From assembly GCA_023229135.1 (NCBI GenBank), contig JALNZT010000026.1:1-64000 (forward strand): 64,000 nucleotides of DNA, given 5' to 3'. Positions within the stretch are counted from its first letter, which is position 1. Each line of letters begins with the position of its first letter. The notes below the pieces were generated by a model. It saw nothing but the letters and a program-made list of their open reading frames with translations. It was not told where the DNA came from and ran no database searches. The stretch is from Bacteroidales bacterium (GTDB lineage Bacteria; Bacteroidota; Bacteroidia; Bacteroidales; F082). Below are positions 27,117 to 36,527 of the stretch, in pieces. Both the position numbers and the translations under genes were made by a program.

Positions 27117-27418
27117 TTATTCGACTTTTTGAAGCCCTGTCGGACGTTCAAAAGTCTGCGTTCACGGCGCTGGCGCCAACTTTGCCTGTGCAGAATACTC
27201 GTGATGAACATGCCGAAGCATGCCAGCATGCCGAGATGCCCTTCGTGGGGCCGCGAATCCAGACCCACAAACTCCAATCGAAGCCTCTTGATTAACCCCG
27301 GCCTTCAGCCCGGGGATACACAACGCCTCGCGCAATGGGCTTTAGCCCTGCACTTACCGCGACTGTAATCCACAACTTCTAACCAACGTTTTGAAGTCCT
27401 GTCGGACGTTCAAAAGTT
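27117..27418. repeat. 302-bp direct repeat, copy 1
   Basis: Nearly identical to 27667-27968, at a constant offset of 550 bases. It begins and ends with element B hairpins (27122-27156 and 27385-27418). Inside are a CCCCGG...CCGGGG hairpin (about 27297-27322) and a GGGCTTTAGCCC palindrome (about 27348). Confidence 0.9.
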
Positions 27419-27666
27419 AGTCCAAGCCTTCTTGATTAACCCCGGGCTTCAGCCCGTGGGTTATGAAATCGTCCGTTGAAAAAGGGCTTTAGCCCTGACC
27501 TTTATCACGCAAGTAGAACACTATAGCTAGTTGGTTGAAGTCAGGGCTAAAGCCCAATGCGTGAGATATCGCTTAACCCCGGCCTAAAGACCGGGGTTAA
27601 TGACGAATCTCTGAGGCGTTGCTGGATAGTCGCACCCTTACTAGGCTGTCGAATACTTGTCGGTTT
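27419..27666. repeat. Spacer with further GC-rich hairpins
   Basis: Holds more CCCCGG-type and GGGCT/AGCCC hairpins in both orientations (for example near 27440, 27490, 27545 and 27580). No coding sequence is seen. Confidence 0.7.
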
Positions 27667-27968
27667 CTATTCGACTTTTTGAAGCCCTGTCGGACGTTCA
27701 AAAGTCTGCGTTCTCGCCGCTGGCGTCAACTTTGTCTGCGCAGAACACTCGTGATGAACATGCCGAAGCATGCCGGCATGCCGAGATGCCCTTCGTGAGG
27801 CCGCGAATCCAGACCCACAAACTCCAATCGAAGCCTCTTGATTAACCCCGGCCTTCAGCCCGGGGATACACAACGCCTCGCGCTATGGGCTTTAGCCCTG
27901 CACTTGCCGCGACTGTAATCCACAACTTCTAATCAACGTTTTGAAGTCCTGTCGGACGTTCAAAAGTC
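27667..27968. repeat. 302-bp direct repeat, copy 2
   Basis: Second copy of 27117-27418, again bounded by element B hairpins (27672-27706 and 27935-27968). It ends about 30 bases before the toxin gene stop. Confidence 0.9.
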
Positions 27969-28000
27969 ATCTAATGATTAATTTTTTTTCAGCCTAGGAT

Positions 28001-28483
28001 TTATTCTTCGTCAACTTCTTTCAAGATTTCTACCACTAGCTTTTTATTTATCCACACATCCTTGTCTATCAGTTCCTCAAGCAGGGGCCTAAGCTTATCA
28101 ACTAATCCGGCTCTTTTTGCTTTTATTAAAATCCCAATAGTTCCAGTAACTTTTAAATCTGCATGTTTTGCGTGAAACCTACCAAGTTTCTCATCAATAA
28201 TCATCAAATCAGCATTTAATTCTGTTGCCAAGATAATGGCTTCAGCTTCTCCTGCGTCAAGTTCTATAAAATATTTAAGAGCCTGTTTGTCATTAATTTG
28301 TGATATATTTATCCACTTAATTTCTGATAGATCTTTATAGTAAACCTTCTCTTTACCTGCTTCAATTTCTTGATAAACAGCTAAAGGAATATATATCTTT
28401 GAATAGAGTTGCTGCAATATCTCTAGTCTGTTTAGTTTTAGCAAAGATATGATTGGTGTGGTATTGGAAACAATTTTATGCAT
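28001..28483 (-). CDS. PIN-domain toxin of DUF3368 type
   Basis: 160 residues. The N-terminal VSNTTPIISLLKL, central LDAGEAEAIILATEL and LMIIDEKLGR carry the acidic residues of a PIN-like ribonuclease as seen in the DUF3368 family. It probably cleaves RNA when freed from its antitoxin. Its start overlaps the end of the antitoxin gene by eight bases. The pair is visibly more AT-rich than the neighbouring helicase and maturase genes and is wrapped in repeats, which suggests acquisition. Confidence 0.9.
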   Translation of the reverse strand: MHKIVSNTTPIISLLKLNRLEILQQLYSKIYIPLAVYQEIEAGKEKVYYKDLSEIKWINISQINDKQALKYFIELDAGEAEAIILATELNADLMIIDEKLGRFHAKHADLKVTGTIGILIKAKRAGLVDKLRPLLEELIDKDVWINKKLVVEILKEVDEE

Positions 28484-28739
28484 TGCTTATATCATCGCGT
28501 AAATCATCCAGATCATTCAGGCCGAAAACTGATACTTTATATTTGGCCAACAAATCAAGGAAGTCGATGCGAGATAGCCCTAAAACGCTGGCAGCTAGAC
28601 TGGATGATATTTTTCCAAGTTCAAAAAGTTTTACCAGTGAGCTGGCTTTTATCTCAGACTCAAAATCTTTTTCGCTAAGCTTTAAAATATTTGCCAAAGA
28701 CTTTGGGTATCCTATATTTATAACATCTTTCATTGTCAT
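28476..28739 (-). CDS. UPF0175-family antitoxin
   Basis: 87 residues, the usual size. UPF0175 features are visible: an N-terminal strand followed by helix-turn-helix-like segments (KLFELGKISSSLAASVLGLS, then RIDFLDLLAKYKVSVFG). It is expected to bind DNA and neutralise the PIN toxin encoded with an eight-base overlap downstream. Confidence 0.88.
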   Translation of the reverse strand: MTMKDVINIGYPKSLANILKLSEKDFESEIKASSLVKLFELGKISSSLAASVLGLSRIDFLDLLAKYKVSVFGLNDLDDLRDDISNA

Positions 28740-29187
28740 TCGTTTTTACAAAGATAGCGAATCATAATTGACTTACTTGATACATAGTGATTATTTTAAT
28801 GCGGCAGAAGAGAAAATATATAGGCTAAGGCCTTTCATAGCTGGGTTGTTATTGAGTTGAGGTTTCTTAATTCGACATTTTATAGCACTACCAAACCTTC
28901 AAAAGTCAGCATGTGGAAATCCAAATTTCATCGTCCGACGCAGGAGGTCATGAAAACGTTGATGACGAAGCAGAATTCAGGTTTTCTATTCAACGTTTTG
29001 AAGTTCTGCGGACGTTCAAAAGTTTGTATTCAAGTTTTGTTTAACGGCAATAAATTCAACTAGAAAGTTGATTTGGGTAGAAAATAAAGTATTTTATTTG
29101 GTGGCACCGATTGCAAATCGGCGCCAGCGGGTCTGACTTTGGATTCAAATCTTTCTAAATGGATACCAGCGTAGTGCCAGCTTTTTC
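28740..29187. repeat. Repeat-bearing spacer between the toxin-antitoxin pair and hydE
   Basis: Contains a degenerate element B near 28872-28910, a better copy at about 28992-29022 and a TGGC.CCGATT...AATCGG.GCCA hairpin at 29102-29126. No gene is supported. Confidence 0.7.
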
Positions 29188-30273
29188 TCATCCCTGCCTC
29201 TTCAAAAAATGCTGAGAATTCCCTTGCTCGTAGTAGCAGATCTTCTCGCCAATGGCTTCTATCACCTCGTTGAGGCTACTGGTGCTTAGTGCAGGGTCTT
29301 TGTCCAGGTTTGGTTTGTTGTCATACAGCATATAATCCAGCCTGTTGCTTACGGGTGTAAGGTTTGGCATCACCACATTACCACCGGCCAGCAGTCCGCT
29401 TTGGCGGCCTAAAGGATCTAAGGTTTCTAATGCTGTTGAGGAGGCGATATTGATATCTGGCATCAGCAGGCGCAGGCCGGCGATCATCAGTAGGCTCATC
29501 CTGAAGCGCTCTTCAGTAGGCCAAAGAAGGTTACGTCTATCATAAAGTGGCGTTTCGGCATGTTCTATATAGGGTCCCATTCCTATCATGTCGAGATCCA
29601 TGCTTTTAAAAAACAGCAGGTCATCGGCCAGGTTTTCTATGGTTTGTCCGGGCAGGCCGATCATCACGCCGGTACCAACCTGATAACCGGCTTTACGCAG
29701 GTTTTTCAGGCCTTCGATACGTTTTTCGTAGGCGTGAAGGCTGTTATGCGGATGAATCTGGTAATACAATTCACGGTCAGTCGATTCAATGCGCAGCAAA
29801 TAACGGTGAGCACCGGCTTGGTGCCAACGTTTAAAAACCTCCAGAGGCTGCTCACCACACGATAGCGTTATTGATAATTCTGCATTGGTGCGTTGATGAA
29901 TACCTATGAGCAGTCGCTCGATATGGTTTGTAAATGCCGGTGCAATTAGCTCACCACTTTGGATCACCAGCGATCCGAAGCCTTTTTGCCAGGCAAAGTC
30001 TGCCGCTGCATACACCTCCTCATCACTGAGGGTGTAGCGGTGCACGTTTTTATTGGATTTGCGAATGCCGCAATAGCAGCAATCTTTGGCACAAATATTC
30101 GACAGCTCAATTAGTCCGCGCAAATACACCTTACGGCCTACTGCCTCTGCTTTTACCTGCAATGCCCTGTCCAGCACTTTTTGGGTGTCGTTGCCTTTTA
30201 CCGAGAGTAAACGAATTAGATCTTCCCGGCTAAAGCTTTGTTGTGTAAGTAGTTGATCCAGTGTTTTAGTCAT
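29188..30273 (-). CDS. hydE: [FeFe]-hydrogenase maturase HydE, radical SAM
   Basis: One of the three maturases that build the H-cluster; it acts on the HydG product to help make the dithiomethylamine-bridged di-iron unit. 361 residues. The radical-SAM cluster motif is C61-x3-C65-x2-C68 (NICAKDCCYC). HydE family stretches include SIITLSCGEQ-like LSITLSCGEQPLEVFKRW and MIGLPGQTIENLADDLLFF. The gene is last in the hydrogenase run and overlaps hydF by eight bases. Confidence 0.94.
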   Translation of the reverse strand: MTKTLDQLLTQQSFSREDLIRLLSVKGNDTQKVLDRALQVKAEAVGRKVYLRGLIELSNICAKDCCYCGIRKSNKNVHRYTLSDEEVYAAADFAWQKGFGSLVIQSGELIAPAFTNHIERLLIGIHQRTNAELSITLSCGEQPLEVFKRWHQAGAHRYLLRIESTDRELYYQIHPHNSLHAYEKRIEGLKNLRKAGYQVGTGVMIGLPGQTIENLADDLLFFKSMDLDMIGMGPYIEHAETPLYDRRNLLWPTEERFRMSLLMIAGLRLLMPDINIASSTALETLDPLGRQSGLLAGGNVVMPNLTPVSNRLDYMLYDNKPNLDKDPALSTSSLNEVIEAIGEKICYYEQGNSQHFLKRQG

Positions 30274-31480
30274 TATGAGCTATATTTTTAAAAGGAGCGA
30301 TTACGCGATCGAAAATACCGTTTATCCAGGCAATACTCATTCCGTAATTGCTTACTGCTATATTGGCATCGACGGCAGGGCGAAGGCGATTGAGCAGTTG
30401 TTTGCGGGTTACTACGCAGCCACCGCATTGTATCACCATTTTGTAGTTATTGATTTCGGGAATATCTGAAAGACCTGCCACCACGTCAAATTCGAGCTGT
30501 TTTCCACTGAATTTACTGATCCAGGCCGGGAGTTTTTGTCGGCCAATATCTTCGCAGCTCACGTGGTGTGAACAGGATTCGAGGATCAGGATTTTATCAC
30601 CGTCATTCAGTTCTGATAGGGTAGGAGTGCCCTGCATATATTGTTCAAAATCGCCTTTGAGGCGTGCAAAAACTATGCTAAAACTGGTGAGCGGGATATG
30701 TGCCGGAACTATCTTGTTTACGAAGTCAAAAGCCTGGCTATCAGTTATTACCAGCTGAGGTTCGGGGCTGTGCTGGTCGAAATATTGTTGCAAATGGGTT
30801 TCCTTCAGCACGATGCAGATATTGTCGTTGTCCAGCACGTCGCGGATAGACATCACCTGGGGCAAAATCATACGTCCGTCGGGCGCAGCCGAATCGATGG
30901 GTGTTACCAGTAAAATCACGCCATTGGGCTTTATCACGCCGCCCAACAGCGATGGTTTCTGGTAGGTAGTTTCCGGGATGGTTTTTTTGAGCAGAACAAT
31001 CAATTCATCGGCATTGGTTTTGCCAAACACGCTAAAGTCGAGTACTTCAGCTTGGCTAAAATCCTTGATTTTTTCTATCGTTAGCGCTTCCAGTGGTTCA
31101 ATATCGGCTTTGTTGTGCACAATAAAATAGGGGATGCTGTAATCGCGGAACTGCTTAATCAACTCTTTCTCAAAAGAGCCAAATTTATTCTGGGTAATCA
31201 CCAAGATGGCACAGTCGATGGTTTTAATGGCGTCGTAGGTTTTTTTAATCCTTTTTTCGCCCAGCTCGCCGGTGTCGTCGATGCCTGCGGTATCCACGAT
31301 AATAGCCGGCCCGATGCCGGAAATCTCTAAAGATTTCTTCACCGGGTCGGTTGTGGTTCCGGGCGAATCAGACACAATAGCAACTTCCTGATTGGTAATC
31401 AGGTTGATGAGTGAGCTTTTGCCATTGTTGCGCCGACCAAAGATGCCGATATGTGGTTTGAGGTCTCTTCCTTTTGCCAT
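30266..31480 (-). CDS. hydF: [FeFe]-hydrogenase maturation GTPase HydF
   Basis: Scaffold that receives the di-iron precursor and delivers it to HydA. 404 residues. The GTPase P loop GRRNNGKSS is at about 15-23, DTAGIDDTGELGEKR is switch II and HNKAD the base-specific motif. The C-terminal cluster-binding residues appear as CSHH and CGGC, the family's C-x-H ... C-x-x-C pattern. It lies between hydG (17-base gap) and hydE (overlap). Confidence 0.95.
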   Translation of the reverse strand: MAKGRDLKPHIGIFGRRNNGKSSLINLITNQEVAIVSDSPGTTTDPVKKSLEISGIGPAIIVDTAGIDDTGELGEKRIKKTYDAIKTIDCAILVITQNKFGSFEKELIKQFRDYSIPYFIVHNKADIEPLEALTIEKIKDFSQAEVLDFSVFGKTNADELIVLLKKTIPETTYQKPSLLGGVIKPNGVILLVTPIDSAAPDGRMILPQVMSIRDVLDNDNICIVLKETHLQQYFDQHSPEPQLVITDSQAFDFVNKIVPAHIPLTSFSIVFARLKGDFEQYMQGTPTLSELNDGDKILILESCSHHVSCEDIGRQKLPAWISKFSGKQLEFDVVAGLSDIPEINNYKMVIQCGGCVVTRKQLLNRLRPAVDANIAVSNYGMSIAWINGIFDRVIAPFKNIAHND

Positions 31481-31497
31481 AACGGATATGCTTTGGT

Positions 31498-32925
31498 TTA
31501 GAAATATAGGTCGTGCTCGCCCTGCTTGATACGTTCGATGCGTGATCTCACTTCTTTGATATAACGCTCATCGCCGAGGCTGTCCATATTGCGTTCAATC
31601 ACTTTCCAGCCTTTTTTGGCAGTTTCTTCAGTGGCATAATCCATAATATATTCGGCCAGGGTAAGCATGGCATTAGGTGTACAGAATTTTTTGATAAATC
31701 CGGGTACGCTAAATTCCATAAAATGCTCACCTGTACGGCCTTTGCGATAGCATGCCGTGCAGAATGAAGGTAGGTAATCGGCATCCAGGAGTTCGTCAAT
31801 CACTTCGTTCAGCGTGCGGTCGTCACTGATTTTAAACTGTTCCTTGTGCAGGTTTTGATCTACTTCAGGGTTTTCGCTATAGGCGCCAATTTCGAGCTTG
31901 GTACCGGCATCAATCTGAGAGCAGCCAAAAGCCAGCACTTCCTTGCGAATTTTCTGTGATTCGCGGGCTGTTAGAATTAGTCCGGTATAAGGAACGGCAA
32001 GGCGCAAAATAGCTACGAGGCGCGTAAATTCAGCGTCGGATAGATGGAATTTTTCATCCAAGTCATATTCGTCAGCGTCCTGTATGCGTGGGAATGAGAT
32101 GGTGTGCGGCCCCACATTATAGCAGGCTTCTAAGTGATTTACGTGACGCACCAGCGCGAGTAGCTCAAAGCGCCAGTCGTACAAACCAAACAAAGCACCA
32201 ATACCCACATCATCTATGCCGGCTTCCATAGCGCGGTCGAGCGAGGTGAGACGCCAGTCGTAATCCGCTTTTTTGCCCGATGGATGCACGTAGGCATAAG
32301 TGGGATGGTGGTAAGTTTCCTGAAACACCTGGAAAGTACCAATACCGGCTTCGTGAATAGTTTTGAAGCCTTCGATATCGAAAGGTGCTGCATTGATATT
32401 TACACGGCGGATTTCGCCATGGCCTTGCTTAACGCTGTATACCGTACGCACGGTGTCGGCAATATATTCAGCTGAATAGGTGCGGTGCTCGCCATAAACC
32501 AAAATCAGGCGCTTTTGCCCATGTTCTTCTAATGCTTTTACGTTGTTGATTAGCTCTTCTTTTGTCAGAGTTTTACGGATGGCACTTTTGTTAGAGGCCT
32601 TAAATCCACAGTAGCGACAGTTGTTGGAGCAATAGTTACCTACATAAAGCGGCGCAAATAAAACGATGCGTTTTCCGTAAACTTTCTCTTTGAGTTCGCG
32701 TGCAGCATTTTTTATGATTTCAATGGATTCGGGGTCTGTGGCTTGTGCCAAAATGGCCGTTTCCTCCAAATTGAGGCGATTTTTGTTGAGCGATTTTTCC
32801 ACGATCGCTTTTACCTTTTCAGGAGTAGTTTCTACGTTGTTCAGAAAATCCCATATTTCTTCATCATCAAGGAACGGCTGCATGGGTACATCCGCAATTT
32901 TGTATTGTTCGGGGGTGAATTTCAT
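31498..32925 (-). CDS. hydG: [FeFe]-hydrogenase maturase HydG, radical SAM tyrosine lyase
   Basis: Splits tyrosine to give the CO and CN ligands of the H-cluster. 475 residues. The SAM cluster motif is C99-x3-C103-x2-C106 (GNYCSNNCRYCGF). The C-terminal auxiliary-cluster motif reads FCTACYRKGRTG with a further cysteine in KKFCTPN. It sits 20 bases downstream of the receiver-kinase gene, so maturases and regulators probably share a transcript. Confidence 0.96.
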   Translation of the reverse strand: MKFTPEQYKIADVPMQPFLDDEEIWDFLNNVETTPEKVKAIVEKSLNKNRLNLEETAILAQATDPESIEIIKNAARELKEKVYGKRIVLFAPLYVGNYCSNNCRYCGFKASNKSAIRKTLTKEELINNVKALEEHGQKRLILVYGEHRTYSAEYIADTVRTVYSVKQGHGEIRRVNINAAPFDIEGFKTIHEAGIGTFQVFQETYHHPTYAYVHPSGKKADYDWRLTSLDRAMEAGIDDVGIGALFGLYDWRFELLALVRHVNHLEACYNVGPHTISFPRIQDADEYDLDEKFHLSDAEFTRLVAILRLAVPYTGLILTARESQKIRKEVLAFGCSQIDAGTKLEIGAYSENPEVDQNLHKEQFKISDDRTLNEVIDELLDADYLPSFCTACYRKGRTGEHFMEFSVPGFIKKFCTPNAMLTLAEYIMDYATEETAKKGWKVIERNMDSLGDERYIKEVRSRIERIKQGEHDLYF

Positions 32926-32945
32926 AATAAGTAACTATTTAGTCA

Positions 32946-34067
32946 TTAAAGTCGTGGCAAAGATAGGCTGAAAGTCGTTCCTAAGTCGGGTTTACTCTCA
33001 ACTTTTATAGTGCCATTGTATTGTTCTACCATTGTTTTAGTGATGGAAAGTCCAAGTCCGCTACCTGTAATTTCCTTTGTTTTACTGTTCTTTATACGAA
33101 CGAAATCTTTAAAGATTTTGTTGCAGTCATCCTGGCTCATGCCAATGCCTGTATCAGTTACCCTGATTTCAAAATTCGGGCCTTGATTACACAGGCATAC
33201 ATCAACTGTTCCACCTTCTTTATTATATTTTACAGCATTGGAAATCAAGTTGTTGAAAATTATTTCCATTTCATTGGCGTCGGCCAGCAGCTGCGGATCG
33301 CCACTTACCTGAAGTTTCATGCTTACGCCACGTTGTATGGCATAAGGCTCCATGGTGTCCATTGCTAATTTAGCAATTTCGGCCAGGTTCACATCGCGCA
33401 TCTTGCGTTCTTTCTTGCCCGATTCCATCTTGGTGAGGTCGAGCAAATCCATGATGAGGTTTCGCATGCCTTTTAAGCGGGTCAGCGATCGGTCTATCAT
33501 GCGGTCGTAATCTTCCACCTTGTCGCCAAACTGCTTTTCCTGCATCATTTTCAGGTAGCCTTCCACAGCGTTGATGGGCGATTTCAATTCGTGCGACAGC
33601 ACGGATAAAAATTGAAAACGTATTTGTTTTCCTTCGGCCTGCATTTTACGTGTCATGCGTTTCAGGAAGAGGTGCTTGGTCACATTGTCGATGGAGGCAC
33701 GCAGTTCTTGGGGTGTAAAAGGCTTAGGCATAAAGTTATATGCACCGATTCGAGTGGCTTTTATAGCCAGATCAAGCGAGGCATAGGAGGTAATCATCAT
33801 CACCGCCACATCAAAGTTTTGTTTTTTGATGTAGTCGAGCACTTCGATACCATCCATGCCGGGTAGTTTATTATCGAGCAAAACCACATCAACGGGCTGG
33901 CTGTTCAGCACTTCAATGGCTTCTTCGCCTGTACCGGCATCTATCAGTTGAAAATCGAAATCTTCATCCATAAAAGGATAGCTAACGGTATAATTGCATA
34001 AAATGCGGTTGATGCCCGAGCGAATGCCAGGCTCGTCATCAACCACAAGTACGTGTAGTGTTGCCAT
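32946..34067 (-). CDS. Receiver-histidine kinase hybrid
   Basis: 373 residues, no membrane segment. A receiver domain comes first (acidic pair VVDDEP, phospho-acceptor Asp65 in VVLLDNKLPGMDG, lysine in FMPKPFTP), followed by a kinase core with H box FLSVLSHELKSPINAVEGYL, N box IIFNNLISNAVKYN and a GSGLGLSITK lid. A soluble relay protein; it may take phosphate from, or compete with, the hydrogenase-like sensor kinase encoded two genes upstream. Its place inside the hydrogenase run ties it to H2 metabolism. Confidence 0.9.
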   Translation of the reverse strand: MATLHVLVVDDEPGIRSGINRILCNYTVSYPFMDEDFDFQLIDAGTGEEAIEVLNSQPVDVVLLDNKLPGMDGIEVLDYIKKQNFDVAVMMITSYASLDLAIKATRIGAYNFMPKPFTPQELRASIDNVTKHLFLKRMTRKMQAEGKQIRFQFLSVLSHELKSPINAVEGYLKMMQEKQFGDKVEDYDRMIDRSLTRLKGMRNLIMDLLDLTKMESGKKERKMRDVNLAEIAKLAMDTMEPYAIQRGVSMKLQVSGDPQLLADANEMEIIFNNLISNAVKYNKEGGTVDVCLCNQGPNFEIRVTDTGIGMSQDDCNKIFKDFVRIKNSKTKEITGSGLGLSITKTMVEQYNGTIKVESKPDLGTTFSLSLPRL

Positions 34068-34108
34068 AATTTGAAAGTTTTACGCGGGTCAAAAAAAACA
34101 CCCCCGGT

Positions 34109-34504
34109 TTATAAACGTAGAAGTTTATTAATTTCGCGGTGAAGCTGATCGCTGCGGATGCCTTTTTCAAGGTATAGGTCGGCTTTGATCCAGTTTCGGT
34201 CGTTCTCGTTATACAAGTCGAAGGTGAAACCGGTTTCTGCCGTTGCAGCCGATGCAATGATAATTGGCATATCAGGGTATTTGCGTCTGGCTTTGTACGA
34301 GAGAATAAAGCCGCTGTCTTCCTGCTCCATCATCAAATCGAAAATCGATAAGTCGGGTTTAACTGTTTCGAGTATTTTTTCGGCCTCGGCTTGACTTTCG
34401 GCTGTTTTTACACGAAAGCCTAAGTTCTTCACCATAGCTTCCAGTTGGAACAGATAATCGGCGTCGTCATCAGCGATTAGGATCAATTTTTTTTCGTTGC
34501 TCAT
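34109..34504 (-). CDS. Single-domain response regulator
   Basis: 131 residues from ATG 34504 (MSNEKKLILIADDD). A longer frame from 34609 would run into the upstream kinase gene and adds no conserved sequence. Phospho-acceptor Asp56 is in LSIFDLMME, and the acidic pair is ADDD. There is no output domain. It sits 22 bases after the hydrogenase-like sensor kinase, its most likely phosphodonor. Confidence 0.87.
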   Translation of the reverse strand: MSNEKKLILIADDDADYLFQLEAMVKNLGFRVKTAESQAEAEKILETVKPDLSIFDLMMEQEDSGFILSYKARRKYPDMPIIIASAATAETGFTFDLYNENDRNWIKADLYLEKGIRSDQLHREINKLLRL

Positions 34505-34526
34505 TGTTATTATTTTTTTTTGTTCT

Positions 34527-36512
34527 TTATTGCGGGTTTCGGGGCAGACGAATAGTAAAAGTCGTGCCCGTTGGTCCATTTTCAGGATCAGTATTTGATT
34601 TAACATCAATTTTTCCTTTGTGCATCTTCACGATGCCATAGCACAGCGGCAGTCCTAGTCCTGTGCCTTTTCCCACCTCTTTTGTGGTAAAGAAAGGGGT
34701 GAATAGTTTTTCTTTATTCTCTTTGGAAATGCCGATGCCGCTATCGCTTATGGCAATAATTACGTCCTCATTTTTTTCAGTAAGCGTAATTGTGAGGGTG
34801 CCACCATTAGGCATAGCTTCCACGGCGTTTTTTTCGAGATTGGTAAGCATTTGCATCACCTGATCGCAGTCTAAAAACACATAAGGATCAGTCATGTTGA
34901 CATTTAATTCCACCTTGATATTTTTTGGACGGATAATGCTTTTGATGCTTCGGTCTACAAATTGTTCGAGATTTGTTTCTTGAAGGCGTACCTGATTTTT
35001 GCGCGCAAAATTTAGTAGTCCACCTACAATTTTTCGGCAGCGCTCGGTTTGTTCCACAATCAATTGCAAGTCGCTGCGCTTAGTGTCATCAGTAACATCA
35101 TCAAGCAACAGGTTGCTGTACATGGTAATTACGCCCAGCGGATTGTTGAGTTCGTGTGCAATGCCCGCCGAAAGCTGTCCCATATGGGCAAGCTTTTCCG
35201 ACTGTTTGAGCGCTTCACGGGCTGTGGCCAGCTCTTGATTTGAAAGGTTTACTTTTTCAATAGACTGGTGCAGCTTTTCGATGGTATAGGGTAGGCACAT
35301 TTCTGTTTCGGCCAGTCCTTGCACAATGGCAATGGAGTGTTCTACACAGGTATCGTATCCACATGCGCCGCAGTCTAAGTAGTCGCTGGGCTCATTTTTT
35401 CCCATGCTTTTCAGCACTTCAGCAATGGCAGCAGATGATGGGATATTGGTGCGGCGATCCATTTGCTTGAAACTAGTGCTCAGGTCAACCGTTTCAGCCA
35501 GTTTCATATCGGCTTCCCACTGTTGCTGATCAAAGTTTTCGAACTTTTGTGCCACATAATTAGAGATGCAGGAGCGACGCAGGTATTTCTTGCCCTCTTC
35601 GCTCATTCCCGGTCCCATAATGCAGCCTTCGCAGCAAAGCAGCTCCAGGTGCCGCGCGTTGAGCGAGCCTTGTGAGAACTCGTTTAAAGCTTCCTTTACA
35701 TTGATGCGGCCCTCGGCAACCAATACGTCACCTTTTGTTATGTCGGCTTCAATATCCATGTTTTGAAGCAGGCCATGACTTACTGGAAAGATAGCACCTT
35801 TGCCGGCATAAGGCGGATCGAAATCGCGCGCCAATGCAACATCGGCTTTTATTTGCTGCTGCTGAAGCAGATCGCGCAACTCCGTAAAAGTGAGGGCGTA
35901 ATCTATCTCTTCAGATTCTGCTTTTTTGGCTATACAAGGACCAATAAACACCACCTGTAGCTCTTCACCATATTTCCTTTTCAGAAAACGGGATTGTGCT
36001 ACCATAGGCGAAACCAGCTTCGCCAAGTTGTCAACAAGCTCCGGAAGATAATGCTCCACGTAAAACACGATGGCCGGGCAATCTGAAGATATGATACCTT
36101 TGGAGTTGTTTTGGCGGTAGAGGTTTTTATAGGCTGCTGCCACCATATCGGCGCCAAAAGCTACTTCTGTAACCATTTCAAATCCCAGTTTTTTGATCAT
36201 CCCAACCAGGATGCGGTAATCTTCTATCTCTGCAAATTCTGCCGGAAAGCTGGGCGCTACGCAGGCTATGGTGGGCGTGCCGCTATTGAGTAATTGCTTT
36301 ACCTCATCAATTTGTTGCAGGTATACTTTAGCTTCCTGACGGCACACGCGCACACAGTTGCCACAACCAATACAACGTTCGCTGATTACTTCAGCCTGAC
36401 CGTTGATGATTTTTATGGCTTTCACAGGGCACTCCCGCACGCAGGTGAAGCATACTCTGCACCTGTCTTTTACGGTAAATACCAGCTGTTTATGATGTTT
36501 GTTGTGTGCCAT
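34527..36512 (-). CDS. [FeFe]-hydrogenase-like sensor histidine kinase (HydS type)
   Basis: 661 residues, soluble. Two [4Fe-4S] ferredoxin motifs (18-31 and 47-57) precede a hydrogenase large-domain homologue (about 80-320). Cys145, Cys193, Cys293 and Cys297 match the H-cluster ligands of HydA, as does Lys196, but the proton-relay cysteine is Asp144. A CGACG-type Fe-S domain (Cys381, 384, 389, 406) follows, then a kinase core with His453 in GIAHELNNPLG and a GTGLGLPLCYG lid. Established HydS proteins are putative H2 sensors. Encoded directly after hydA and before a receiver gene, it probably senses H2 or redox state. Confidence 0.9.
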   Translation of the reverse strand: MAHNKHHKQLVFTVKDRCRVCFTCVRECPVKAIKIINGQAEVISERCIGCGNCVRVCRQEAKVYLQQIDEVKQLLNSGTPTIACVAPSFPAEFAEIEDYRILVGMIKKLGFEMVTEVAFGADMVAAAYKNLYRQNNSKGIISSDCPAIVFYVEHYLPELVDNLAKLVSPMVAQSRFLKRKYGEELQVVFIGPCIAKKAESEEIDYALTFTELRDLLQQQQIKADVALARDFDPPYAGKGAIFPVSHGLLQNMDIEADITKGDVLVAEGRINVKEALNEFSQGSLNARHLELLCCEGCIMGPGMSEEGKKYLRRSCISNYVAQKFENFDQQQWEADMKLAETVDLSTSFKQMDRRTNIPSSAAIAEVLKSMGKNEPSDYLDCGACGYDTCVEHSIAIVQGLAETEMCLPYTIEKLHQSIEKVNLSNQELATAREALKQSEKLAHMGQLSAGIAHELNNPLGVITMYSNLLLDDVTDDTKRSDLQLIVEQTERCRKIVGGLLNFARKNQVRLQETNLEQFVDRSIKSIIRPKNIKVELNVNMTDPYVFLDCDQVMQMLTNLEKNAVEAMPNGGTLTITLTEKNEDVIIAISDSGIGISKENKEKLFTPFFTTKEVGKGTGLGLPLCYGIVKMHKGKIDVKSNTDPENGPTGTTFTIRLPRNPQ

Positions 36513-36527
36513 CAGAAAGTTTTTATC

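Noticed and set aside
27117..27968. Possible CRISPR array
   Set aside because: The repeats are long (302 bp), only two copies, with hairpins of several kinds and no regular short repeat-spacer pattern or cas genes.
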